From a virus: DNA of 64,000 nucleotides. The stretch's first letter is position 1; the number at the start of each line of letters is the position of its first letter. The DNA is taken from positions 62,001 to 126,000 of IMG/VR virus record IMGVR_UViG_3300031857_012457, one strand, 5' to 3'. Made by a program: the position numbers and the translations under genes. Positions 24,005 through 34,200 of this stretch are shown one piece after another. Under the pieces are notes generated by a model that ran no database searches, was not told the origin of the DNA, and worked only from the letters and a program-made list of their open reading frames with translations.

Positions 24005-25732
24005 TTACTTTAATGTTGTTGAGAAATGATTATATACCTGCGCTACTGATGTAGAATTCTGTAATACATTGTAGAATAATACGGCTTGGATACCTCCATT
24101 CCAAAATGTTGTTCTTGCACTATTACATCCAATTGTTACAAAGTTAGTAGAAGATGGAGCAGTAAATGCTGATGAAGTGAATGTTCCTACTGAACTACCA
24201 TCAACGTATATGGTACAAGTACCTGATGGTTGGAATGCTGCTGAAATTAAATAGTTTACCCCACTCGTTAATGATGTGGTTAATTGTGCACTATTTCCTA
24301 ATGAACTACCATAAAACTTAACTCTATTTAATGTAGAATTATCAGTAGATTCGATTGCTAACCCATAAAATCCAGCATAATCAAAAATATGTCGCGATGC
24401 TACACCCAATGTTGTAGTTGGTCTAATCCAAACGTGGATTGTACCAGTATTTGTATTAAATTGTGAATATCCACCATTAATGTTAGTTGTCGTATCTTTG
24501 TAGAAGAATTGGTTAGTTCCGTTAAATGTTACAAATGATGCTTTCTTATTTGCACCATTTGTAGATGTTGGATTACCACCCGTAATTCCCGCATCGTTTA
24601 TAACACCTGCAGGTCTAACACCTGTATTATATCCACTCAAATCTAACCAGTCTGCTGCTGCAGAACCTGAATTATAAGATGCCGTTTTATATTGGTCAAC
24701 ATATAATCTTAATCCTGAAGATGGAATATATGGTTGTGTAGTTGTTCCTTTGTTATGAGATATGATACCGTTTGCCAAATAAACGTCAGCATTTTCCACA
24801 TTAAGTGTTACGATTTCAACATCTTCAATTATTACTTCAATATCAGTAATTTCTACCTCATTTAAACCAGTTACCGAATCGTATGTTACTACTAAATCAC
24901 CAATTAATACATCTTCGATATTCTTAAAACGATATTTTTCGATTTCAGAATCCCAAACCCAAAGAGGGTGAGTTCCAGTTGCTTTTATCAATCCACCATT
25001 TAAATCGTAATATCCACTTGCAAAGTTAAATACAATATCTGCTACATTTACTTCTTGATATGAACCAGATTGATTTTCTAACATATAGAATCTCCAATCA
25101 ACTTGGTCTGATTCTGGATCCTGGTCTTCATCAGGTAAACCATCAGGTACCCATGCTTTAATAGTATCACCTACTGAAAGGTCTTCTACATTTACAAGAG
25201 TTCCATCTGCTTTAGTTATTTTTGTTCCAAATAGTAAACAGAAATCTGGTTGGTTAATTGTATTATAAACATCTACTGCAAATAGGGTTTTGGTAGATGG
25301 TGTGTTATATCCAGTTGCTGCCAAATTATAACCATCGGCATAATTTAAAGTCAATACTGAAGATGCTTCCGAATATGTTGATTGTGCAATAGATGCAGGT
25401 GTAATTGGAAATGACGGAGATGCACCTAATGTTGGAGAACCTACTGAAAAGTTTGCGTTATTAAAAGATGCAGTATAATTTGCAGCTACACTACCTACTT
25501 TCGAACCATGTAATGAACCCGCTGTCCCAAATGAGAATGTTGCGGTTTCTGTTGTAGATTCTACTATATAAGTAAAAGTTGGCAAATTTGGCGTTACGGA
25601 GTCTATTGCGAATGAAGTTAGTGAACTATTCGAAGCTCCACCTGATAACCCTCCCAATGAAACTGCTCCGGCTCTGTTTGAACCACTAACCGCTCTAAAT
25701 AAATTTCCTAATGATAAATTAGTTCTTGGCAT
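24005..25732 (-). CDS. Virion/fibre protein with an internal Hint (intein-like) domain and a LamG-like lectin domain
   Basis: 575 residues in three parts. Residues 1-164 are a Ser/Gly-rich beta region. Residues 165-327 are a Hint domain: Cys165 begins CLLFGTKITKADGTLVNVED, block B is GGLIKATGTHPLW with His255, and the end is DVYLANGIISHNKG with His326-Asn327. Residues 330-575 resemble a concanavalin/LamG-like domain (TGTIHVWIRPTT, CTIYVDGSSVGTF). The residue after the terminal Asn is Lys, not Cys/Ser/Thr, as in bacterial intein-like domains, so cleavage or unusual splicing would separate or join the flanks. It lies between the glycosyltransferase and sheath genes. Confidence 0.82.
   Translation of the reverse strand: MPRTNLSLGNLFRAVSGSNRAGAVSLGGLSGGASNSSLTSFAIDSVTPNLPTFTYIVESTTETATFSFGTAGSLHGSKVGSVAANYTASFNNANFSVGSPTLGASPSFPITPASIAQSTYSEASSVLTLNYADGYNLAATGYNTPSTKTLFAVDVYNTINQPDFCLLFGTKITKADGTLVNVEDLSVGDTIKAWVPDGLPDEDQDPESDQVDWRFYMLENQSGSYQEVNVADIVFNFASGYYDLNGGLIKATGTHPLWVWDSEIEKYRFKNIEDVLIGDLVVTYDSVTGLNEVEITDIEVIIEDVEIVTLNVENADVYLANGIISHNKGTTTQPYIPSSGLRLYVDQYKTASYNSGSAAADWLDLSGYNTGVRPAGVINDAGITGGNPTSTNGANKKASFVTFNGTNQFFYKDTTTNINGGYSQFNTNTGTIHVWIRPTTTLGVASRHIFDYAGFYGLAIESTDNSTLNRVKFYGSSLGNSAQLTTSLTSGVNYLISAAFQPSGTCTIYVDGSSVGTFTSSAFTAPSSTNFVTIGCNSARTTFWNGGIQAVLFYNVLQNSTSVAQVYNHFSTTLK
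24752..25240 (-). other. Hint domain coding segment (Cys165 to Asn327)
   Basis: Marks the bases coding the self-processing domain inside the host gene. The Hint blocks A, B, F and G are all present, and there is no homing endonuclease insert: the domain is only 163 residues. Confidence 0.8.
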
Positions 25733-25743
25733 ATTCGTATGTA

Positions 25744-26742
25744 TTATTCTCCGTTATAAATATCTAAAAGTTTTTCTTTCCATACTTCTTTGTTTGAAAA
25801 GTGGTTTATCATCCAACTTTTAAGTTTTTCAAATTCTGTTTTACGGGTTTCGTAATCATCGTTACAAATCGTTTGGTAGGTCTGCTTAAATGTTTCCGCA
25901 TCACTAGCTTTGTATTTGTAGTCAAGTGGAACATGCCAGTCTTCATGTAATATGGGAAGCTTACCCCAATCCACTGCCTCAAATATACCGTATCCGAAGG
26001 GTTCGTACTCAAAACAAGAATGAGAGATTCCCCAATCAAGTCCATAGAACCTTTCTTTAAATTTGTAATCAAATTTGTAAACCTTTGACTTTTCGAATTT
26101 GAAGCCATATTTCTTTTTATAGTATTTGTTGAATGTTTCTGAATTTGTAGAAATAAATCCACCCAAACCATCCATATATTCAACATTCTTTCTACCTTCT
26201 ACTCTTGCGGCATATCCTATCTCAATAGATTTAGAAAGTTCTTTATTTTGTGTAAATTCATATACATTTGGAATGTGATATAAATTTTCTGTTTCGTATG
26301 GAAAATGGTATAATCCTACCCAAACTTTATTTTTAATTTTATTAATTAATTCACTTTCGTATTCCCAATTACCATACCAATGAAGATATTCATCTTTCTC
26401 CATTTGTGCCAATAAAGACACTTTTGTTAAATTGTGGAAAATAATCGAATCAATTTTTTCCAAATTTTGATGTATAGCTCTGGTTGGAGTGTAATGACCA
26501 TGTAATATGTGAATACGTCTAGCACTATCTAATATTTTTATAATTTCATCTTCAGATGTTTCCCAAATATGTTCAATATCAATAGGGAATTCTTCGTAAT
26601 TTTGGGGTTTATGTCTATGGAAAAGAAGAAGTGGCTTCACTTCTAAATGAGGAGCCACTTCTTTTATCCATTCGGTTACCCACATATCAGCACCGCTATT
26701 GAACCAAGGACCTCCAGCGGTGGTGTAGTACACATCATACAT
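25744..26742 (-). CDS. GT-B fold glycosyltransferase (GT4-like)
   Basis: 332 residues. The C-terminal Rossmann half has EIGYAARVEGRKNVEYMDGL at about 174-193 (the G-x-x-x-R-x-x-x-K donor-binding pattern) and YEPFGYGIFEAVDWGKLPIL with the E247-x7-E255 motif typical of retaining GT4 enzymes. The N-terminal half has a Gly-rich loop (TTAGGPWFNSGADMW) and ILHGHYTP. No signal peptide, so it acts in the cytoplasm. Lying between a fibre and the Hint protein, it may glycosylate virion fibres; modification of host glycans or phage DNA are the alternatives. Confidence 0.78.
   Translation of the reverse strand: MYDVYYTTAGGPWFNSGADMWVTEWIKEVAPHLEVKPLLLFHRHKPQNYEEFPIDIEHIWETSEDEIIKILDSARRIHILHGHYTPTRAIHQNLEKIDSIIFHNLTKVSLLAQMEKDEYLHWYGNWEYESELINKIKNKVWVGLYHFPYETENLYHIPNVYEFTQNKELSKSIEIGYAARVEGRKNVEYMDGLGGFISTNSETFNKYYKKKYGFKFEKSKVYKFDYKFKERFYGLDWGISHSCFEYEPFGYGIFEAVDWGKLPILHEDWHVPLDYKYKASDAETFKQTYQTICNDDYETRKTEFEKLKSWMINHFSNKEVWKEKLLDIYNGE
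25755..25763 (-). promoter_or_regulatory. Late-promoter-like motif
   Basis: Sense TTTTAGATATTTATAACG, 23 bases before the ATG at 25732; it lies within the last codons of the glycosyltransferase gene. Confidence 0.45.
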
Positions 26743-26745
26743 TGA

Positions 26746-29616
26746 TTATAAACCTTTGTTATTTCTACAATTATTTAAATCTATTCTTAATTGCTCTATT
26801 TGTAATTGTTGTTCTTTAATACCTTCAATTAGTAATGCTACTAACTTATCGTATTTAACTGCTTTGAATCCACTTTCTCTCGTCTGAACTAATTGTGGTA
26901 ATACTGCTTCAATTTCTTGTGCAATTACACCCACATCGTTTCCTTCGTATCCGTGCTCAACTTTATTTTCTTCTTTCCAATCGTAAGTGTTACCACTAAT
27001 CTTTCTGATTTTGTCGATTGCGTTTTCAATTGGTTTGATGTTTTCTTTGAAACGAATATCAGAAGATGAGAATGCTACAACATCATTTGCCGCATCAATT
27101 CTACCAGCGGTAGCGGATGCTGTCATACCAATACCCAATGAGTTGAATTGTACGTTAGATGATGTTGCTACTGCTTGTCCGATTGCAATTGTTGGGGTTG
27201 CTCCCTCACCACTATTATTTGTAATAGTAACACCAGTTCCTTGTACCAAAGATGCTACATAATCACCCGTTGTATCAGTGCCCAATGCAACTTGATTTGC
27301 CGCTACCGTAGTTGCAAATGAAACATTACCTAAATTTGTAATAGTTCCTGTACCAGTTACATCACCAGTTAAAGTGATTGTAATATCAGTACCTTCCAAA
27401 TTACTTAATCTTGTTAATGCAGAAGAACTAAATGCTTCTAAATTAGCAGTTTCAACTTCCAATACACCTAATCTAGTGATTGCAGAACCACTTGCAGTTG
27501 ATAATTGGTCTAATCTACTCGTTTGTGTAGTGTTAGTCGTATCATTTGATGCGGTGTATGAGTTTAATGAACTCAATATGCCGATTACTTGCGATGAACC
27601 ACTAACAACCGTTTCTGCATTTAATCTTGTCTTAATTGTTGTATTAATAGAAGATGTAAATAATTCTAAATTAGCAGCTTCAACTTCTAATGCCGATAAT
27701 CTAGTTAATGCAGAAGAACTAAATGATTCTAAATTAGCAGTTTCAATTAGTAAACTCGCAGTTGTGGAGTTTACATTTGAATTAAATACTGAAATATCAA
27801 CTCCATCAACTGTTCCTGATATTGTTATACTACCAGTTACTGCTACATTTGAACCCAATGAAATTGTAGTTCCATCATCAAATATATTTGAATCTACGAT
27901 ATGCTCTTTACCAGTTCCTTTTACTAATCTATTATTTGTTAAGTAAGTTTCATTACCTAAATTATTATAAGTTTCAGGACCCATCAATAGAACCGATGAT
28001 GTTGTATCAGTTCCATTTCCTCTGTGAATAAATAGAAGTTCGTCTTGTACCGCATCGTATAGGAATGAACCAGAACCACCAGATGAACCACTGTCTATAA
28101 TTTGTAATCCTGCAAATCTAGATGATGGAGTTGCTGTATTTAATGTTACAATTGATGCTCCAATTACTAAATTTGAAGAACTAATAGTTTGAATTGATGA
28201 AGAACCTAATACAATTAAATCTTCTGTTACAGTCAATGAACCACTAACAGTTTGAGAACCGTTAAATGTATTTGTTGAATTTGTTCTTGCAAAAGTCCCA
28301 CTAACTGCCTCATTTGCTGCAACTCTTTGTGTTAAACTTGCAGTTGTAGAGTTTAAGTTTGTTATTGAAATATCTTGTGAGTCATTTGTAGTTTTAGCAG
28401 CTGATGCCGAACTAATTAATGAACCTGTGATAGTTGCTAATGCACTATTTTGAGTTAATTGCGAACCACTAAAATTATTTAAATTTGATACTGAAATATT
28501 TAAACTAGCGGTAGTTGATTCTAAATTAGTTAATCTACCATCTTGTGAGTCATTTGTAGTTTTAGCAGCTGATGCTGAACTAATTAATGAACCACTTATT
28601 GTTGATAAAGCAGTATCAAATGCGGAAAATCCAGTTGTTGATTGTAAAGTTACTTGAGATGAACCACTTACAACCCCATTTGTTGCTGCAATGGAACCAG
28701 TGATGTTTGCACGAATTGAGCCCGATATTTCAACTACCGAACCACTATTACCTATAGTAATAAACTCACTATTATATGCTCCAATTTGTACATAATCACC
28801 ATATACTAATGCTTGTGATTGTCCATTTTTTAAATCTTGGACAGATACATTTGCTGTATTGCCACCAAGTACCCCTCCCGAAGGATATGCCTGCATATGT
28901 GCTCTGAATGGTGATACATTTAATTCCGCACCATAAGTTGGATTAGAATCATTATCAAAAGAATGTATTTGTAAAGAATGTTCGTATGTATCCGTACCAT
29001 CATTCCAATGTTCAATTGCAATACCAATACCTTCATAAGGTCTGCCATTAGATGCAGTAAATGGTGCAAGTCTTAAAAAGTGTGACTCGCTTCCTACTGA
29101 TGGCCATCCTCTTGTAAATTCTATATTAGAACCACTTGCAATCAATGAACCAGTTATACTTACACCGTTTGAAAAGTTTTGAGAACCATCTGCATTAGCA
29201 GATAATGTAGATATAACTGTATTATTTGCTACAAATTTAATAGAGCCTGTTGAAACATACAAATCTCTCCAAACTTTAGTAGCAGAACCTAAATCAAATG
29301 CATTTGTAGTTTGTGGGATAAGTGAAGAACTTAAAGATGCTACAACATTTACAGTATCTGCAGTTGCATCACCAATTGTAATAGCTCCACCAATTGTTAC
29401 GTTACCTCCAATGTTTGCGTTGCCAGTAATATCCAATCCAGAACCTGAAATAGGTCCGAAATTTCCTGTGCTACCTGTACCACCTGCTGATAAAACGATG
29501 TCTCCGTTTGGACCACCGACTAATAGAGTTCCTAATGTTGTGTTTACGAATGGTTCTCCGAATGCTAACGAACCTGATTGTTGTGCGGTTGTCCCACGTC
29601 TAAATTTAAGTGCCAT
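26746..29616 (-). CDS. Tail fibre protein with C-terminal intramolecular chaperone (peptidase S74)
   Basis: 956 residues. The N-terminus LKFRRGTTAQQSGSLAFGE is the attachment-type domain shared by several fibres here. The middle has the shared ID-module (VLGSSSIQTI, then RFAGLQIIDSGSSGGSGSFL) and many Ser/Thr-rich coiled-coil repeats (TTASLN, GSLISSASAAK). Residues about 852-956 are the chaperone of endosialidase domain: SSDIRFKENIKPIENAI, ISGNTYDWKEE, NDVGVIAQEIEAVLPQLV, ending in a coiled coil. That domain trimerises the fibre and cuts itself off before the Ser-Asp. Probable receptor-binding fibre. Confidence 0.85.
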   Translation of the reverse strand: MALKFRRGTTAQQSGSLAFGEPFVNTTLGTLLVGGPNGDIVLSAGGTGSTGNFGPISGSGLDITGNANIGGNVTIGGAITIGDATADTVNVVASLSSSLIPQTTNAFDLGSATKVWRDLYVSTGSIKFVANNTVISTLSANADGSQNFSNGVSITGSLIASGSNIEFTRGWPSVGSESHFLRLAPFTASNGRPYEGIGIAIEHWNDGTDTYEHSLQIHSFDNDSNPTYGAELNVSPFRAHMQAYPSGGVLGGNTANVSVQDLKNGQSQALVYGDYVQIGAYNSEFITIGNSGSVVEISGSIRANITGSIAATNGVVSGSSQVTLQSTTGFSAFDTALSTISGSLISSASAAKTTNDSQDGRLTNLESTTASLNISVSNLNNFSGSQLTQNSALATITGSLISSASAAKTTNDSQDISITNLNSTTASLTQRVAANEAVSGTFARTNSTNTFNGSQTVSGSLTVTEDLIVLGSSSIQTISSSNLVIGASIVTLNTATPSSRFAGLQIIDSGSSGGSGSFLYDAVQDELLFIHRGNGTDTTSSVLLMGPETYNNLGNETYLTNNRLVKGTGKEHIVDSNIFDDGTTISLGSNVAVTGSITISGTVDGVDISVFNSNVNSTTASLLIETANLESFSSSALTRLSALEVEAANLELFTSSINTTIKTRLNAETVVSGSSQVIGILSSLNSYTASNDTTNTTQTSRLDQLSTASGSAITRLGVLEVETANLEAFSSSALTRLSNLEGTDITITLTGDVTGTGTITNLGNVSFATTVAANQVALGTDTTGDYVASLVQGTGVTITNNSGEGATPTIAIGQAVATSSNVQFNSLGIGMTASATAGRIDAANDVVAFSSSDIRFKENIKPIENAIDKIRKISGNTYDWKEENKVEHGYEGNDVGVIAQEIEAVLPQLVQTRESGFKAVKYDKLVALLIEGIKEQQLQIEQLRIDLNNCRNNKGL

Positions 29617-29663
29617 CTAGTTTACCTTTTTTTTAGTACGTTAATAAAATTATTATGTATGTG

Positions 29664-29672
29664 TATAAATAT
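29664..29672 (-). promoter_or_regulatory. Late-promoter-like motif
   Basis: Sense AATAGATATTTATACAC, 48 bases before the ATG at 29616, which is further than most copies. Confidence 0.4.
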
Positions 29673-31268
29673 CTATTTATTTTCCAATACTTTAATTTTA
29701 GCTGATAATTCTTTGATTGCCTCAATTAGTAATGGAACTATTTTTTCATATTGAACTGCTTTAAATCCGTTATCTCTATTTGTTACAATTTGTGGAAGTA
29801 TTTGTTCAATTTCTTGTGCAATTACCCCAACATCATTTCCTTTATGAGAATGAACTACATCATATCCCTCTTTCCAATCGTAAGTGTTACCACTAATTGA
29901 TTCAACTTTTTCTAATGCATTTTGAATTGGTTGGATATTTTCTTTTAATCTAATATCAGATGAATAAAATGCAGTAATATCTCCAGTTGCTCTAATCTCA
30001 CCAGTAGTTGTTGATGCGGCAGTTCCTATACCCAATGAATTGAATTGTGGATTTGCATCGGTTTTTATACTCTGTGCTAATGTCAATGTTACATCTGCAC
30101 TTTCCAATCCGGAACCCGCAGCAGTTAAACCATTAGAAGTATTGCCCGTAATAGTTTGAACATAATTACCAGATGTTCTCGTTCCTAATGCAATATCACC
30201 CGTTGTGGATGCTACATTGATTTGAGATGAACCAGAAACAACACCATCCGTATTTAATTTATCTTTAATAGTTGTATTAATGGATGATGTAAATGTATTT
30301 AAACTCCCAGTCGAAGTTTCTAATAAACCTAATCTAGTATTTGCTGATGATGTAAATGTTTCTATATTTGTTATAGAAATTTTAGCAGAAGCAGAAAATG
30401 TATTTAATTCAGTTAAAATTGATATTATTTGAGATGAACCCGATACAATCCCCGCAGGTATATTTGATAAATTAGGATACGAAACTTGTGATGAACCAGA
30501 TACTAATGTAGTTCCAGTTGCGTAAAATGTTCCGTTTACAACCGAATTTGACCCAAGAGTTATTAAAGTTCCAGTATCAGTGATATTTGAATCATTGAGG
30601 TGTTCTTTACCACTTCCTTTTGGTACTCTATTATTTGTAAGATAGGTTTCATTTCCTAAATCATCGTATGTTTCAGGTCCTAATAGGAAATGGGATGATG
30701 TTACATTTGTTCCATTACCTCTGTGTACAAATATGAATTCATCTTGAAGTGCATCATATAGGAATGAACCAGATTGTCCTGCGGAACCACTATCGATTAC
30801 TGCAATACCACCAAATCTTACCGATGGTTGATTTACTGCTACAGTAATTAAATTAGTTCCAATATCTAAAGTAGATGAACTAATATGTTGTATAGATGAT
30901 GAACCCAAAACTACAAAATCTTGAGTTACAGTTAATGAACCACTAATTATTTGATTATCAGTAAATGTATTTACCGCAGCTAATCTTGCAAAACTAGATG
31001 TTAATTGAGAAGAACCCGAAACTACACCTTCTGGAAGATTTGAACTAACGCTTCCTATTTGTAATTGAGTCCAACCATTTGAATTTCCAACATTTGTGGT
31101 ATCAGTCAATACCCATATTGTGTTACTATCTTGTTGAAAAACTAGTAACCCTTCATATACATTAGCAGATGATAAAGCGTAACGGGCAGTCTGGTCCGCT
31201 AATGTTATTCTAGCATCAACGGGTTCGTTGTTAGTTATGTTAAATCCACCAGGTAATATAATTGCCAT
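29673..31268 (-). CDS. Second tail fibre protein with S74 chaperone domain
   Basis: 531 residues, a shorter paralogue of the next fibre downstream. It starts ILPGGFNITNNEPVDARITL, a different N-terminal domain, and then shares the ID-module (FVVLGSSSIQHIS, RFGGIAVIDSGSAGQSGSFL, GPETYDDLGNETYLTNNRV). Residues about 437-531 form the self-cleaving chaperone: SSDIRLKENIQPIQNAL, NTYDWKEGYDV and NDVGVIAQEIEQILPQIV. Two different N-termini on nearly identical C-terminal machinery suggest two fibres on different attachment sites or a duplication. Confidence 0.83.
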   Translation of the reverse strand: MAIILPGGFNITNNEPVDARITLADQTARYALSSANVYEGLLVFQQDSNTIWVLTDTTNVGNSNGWTQLQIGSVSSNLPEGVVSGSSQLTSSFARLAAVNTFTDNQIISGSLTVTQDFVVLGSSSIQHISSSTLDIGTNLITVAVNQPSVRFGGIAVIDSGSAGQSGSFLYDALQDEFIFVHRGNGTNVTSSHFLLGPETYDDLGNETYLTNNRVPKGSGKEHLNDSNITDTGTLITLGSNSVVNGTFYATGTTLVSGSSQVSYPNLSNIPAGIVSGSSQIISILTELNTFSASAKISITNIETFTSSANTRLGLLETSTGSLNTFTSSINTTIKDKLNTDGVVSGSSQINVASTTGDIALGTRTSGNYVQTITGNTSNGLTAAGSGLESADVTLTLAQSIKTDANPQFNSLGIGTAASTTTGEIRATGDITAFYSSDIRLKENIQPIQNALEKVESISGNTYDWKEGYDVVHSHKGNDVGVIAQEIEQILPQIVTNRDNGFKAVQYEKIVPLLIEAIKELSAKIKVLENK

Positions 31269-31282
31269 TTCTTATTTTTATT

Positions 31283-34200
31283 TTATGTTAATGTATATGT
31301 TATGCTACTTCCTGCACCACCTGCATTCGGAACAGTTGTTCTGTAAACCTTATACTGTCCAATCGTTGTTAATGTAAATTGTCCTAATACCGCAAAACCA
31401 CTCGTTGAGATACCTGTTAAGTTTGGTCTTGCTGAATCAAATACTATATAAAGATATTTATCACCCGTCCAACTAATTGTTAGGGTTTGTCCACTTGCAG
31501 TAGTTGTTCCTTTTGATATTGTACCAATTGAACCACCCAATGTAGTATCCCATGCTCCAATATTTTCCAATTCTCCGGCAGTAAATGAAGATGCGTCACT
31601 TGCACCATATCTTAAACTTCTAATTTTTGTATAAGTAGTAGTTGTCGTAGATGTGGTTGTTAAATCTGGTATATTATCACCTATTGGAGATGCGTAGTTC
31701 GCAGTAGCGGTTATACTAATTGAAGTAGAACCCGTTGCAGAACCTGTCACAAAGTATGGTGTACTAACATTTGTTGTAGTATTTACCAAATTCCAACTAT
31801 TAGATGGGTCTGCTGATGAAGATGTGAATGAAATACTACCAGTCGCACCTTGTTCGATTTGATTTGATGATGCCCCTAACTGAACTGTCGCAGTTGGTGT
31901 CAACGTAGGAGAAGCGGGGCTTGATTTGGAAATTGTTCCAGTAGCCGTAGTTGACGTTTTATACAAAGTACCATCTAATGGAGAACTTGCAGTATATTCT
32001 AATCTATATGTATGTGAACCAGATGTAGTTGTACTGAATGATAATGATGTTCCACTACCAACTTCAGTTAATAAAGTAGAACCTTCGTATAAAGATGCAC
32101 TTACTAATGTATATCCCTGATTACTCCAAGTACCATTTACAATGTACGCATCATTTACATTATTAAATCTATCTGTTAAAAATCCACTTAAAGATGTTGC
32201 TATTGATGTTGGTATTGCTGGAGTTCCGAAAATAAATTTCAAAGTTCCATTTATAAATGTTACTGCCACATTACTATCAAAATCTGCCACTTCGATTCCT
32301 GTTAATTGTTCTATACTATTTGTTACATAATTGATATATCCACTACTTGATTCTAATGCTGCAATAGATGCGGATACGGATTCACTAAAAGATGATGTAA
32401 ATGTATTTAAATTTTCAATCGAAATTTTAGCAGAAGCAGAAAATGTATTTAATTGTGTTAAAGGATTTCCTCCACTAATTCCACCAATTCCTTCTAAATA
32501 CACAAGTCTTTCTTCGTGGTCTTTAACAGACGATGTCATCAATGATGCACTTATATATGATTGAGATGCGGATATTATTAATGAACCCGTAATCGTTGCT
32601 AATGCAGTATTTTGAGTTAATTGAGAACCTGTGAAATTATTTAAACTTGCAGTAGTTTGGTAAATAGATTCCAACGAAGCGGTTACACTTGCACTAAATA
32701 AATTTATAGATGCAGTAGTTTGGTAAACGGATTCCAACGAAGCAGTTACACTTGCACTAAAATTATTTAAACTTGCGGTAGTTTGGTAAACGGATTCTAA
32801 TGATGATGTTACACTTGCACTAAAATTATTTAAACTTGCCGTAGTTTCGTAAATAGAACTCAACGAAGCAGTTACACTTGCACTAAAATTATTTAAACTT
32901 GCGGTAGTTTGGTAAACGGATTCTAATGATGATGTTACACTTGCACTAAATAAATTTAAAGATGCTGATGATTGGTGAATACTTGCCAAATCATTATTTA
33001 CAGATTGAGTATATAAATTTAAACTCGCAGTCGTCTGATATACGGAAACCAATGAAGCCGTTACACTTGCACTAAATAAGTTTAATGAAGAGGTAGTTTG
33101 ATAAATGGATTCTAATGAAGTGGTTACACTTGCACTAAAATTATTTAAACTTGCCGTAGTTTGATTTAAAGAGGCAGTTGTATTATTTATTTCAGTTAAT
33201 TGTAGTGAAGATGTAAATACACTATCACCACCTGCTAAAAGTATTTTTGATTCAGCTCCTTTTTTACCAGCCTTCCAATAATCGATTGTACTATCCCATA
33301 ACAATGAACCCGATAGTAAAGAACCACCAGTTGCATCCGTTACTTCAATACCCGCTTGGGTTTGAGAATATCCATAATTTAATTGTATTATGTTATCTCC
33401 AATATTAACTTCATTACTATGAACTGTTGTAGTTACACCTAATACTGATAAATTTCCTAAAATGGTTGTATTAACACCATCAACTGTGATTGCAGTTTTT
33501 AAAGATGATGTATAGGAATTTAAACTAGCCGTAGTTTGATATATAGATTCTAATGATGAGGTTACACTTGCACTAAAATTATTTAGTGGATTTAATATAG
33601 ATATTATTTGTGATGAACCTGATACTAGCGTTGGTTTATTTAGAACATTTGCAAATTCTACGTCAGCAGCGGTTACACCAGTCAATCCACTACCATCCCC
33701 AACAAATGAAGAACTAATTACCGATGCACTTACATATCCACTAAAGTATGTATTAGATGAACTAATCAATAGTTCATTTACATTTGCACTGATTGTGTAT
33801 TCGGATGTAGTTGTTACTTCACCTAATCCAGCCAATTTCAAACTTGCCAATCCTTCTCTTGCGGTTAAATTAGCCTGTGTAAATGTACCACCTACCAATA
33901 CATTATCATTTGGTAGAAGTGTTACCGAGTTTACACTACCTGTGTTTAATCTATATGTACTAGTAGAAAATCCATCTATGAGACTTCCATTATCATAATC
34001 TACTATTATAAATCTATTAGTGGTTTGATATGATGCTAGAGGATTTCCAAGACTGGTAAAACTACCACCTATTAATATTTTATCACCATCGTAAAAATCA
34101 AAATCATTTACATATTGTACTCCTGGAGTATTTTGGTCTGAACCACTTATGTATAGTCTAAATCCATTATCATATGCACCCCTTCCAAAAGCCACATCAT

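Noticed and set aside
32654-33157. CRISPR-like regular repeats
   Set aside because: Units are contiguous, in frame and coding; there are no unique spacers.
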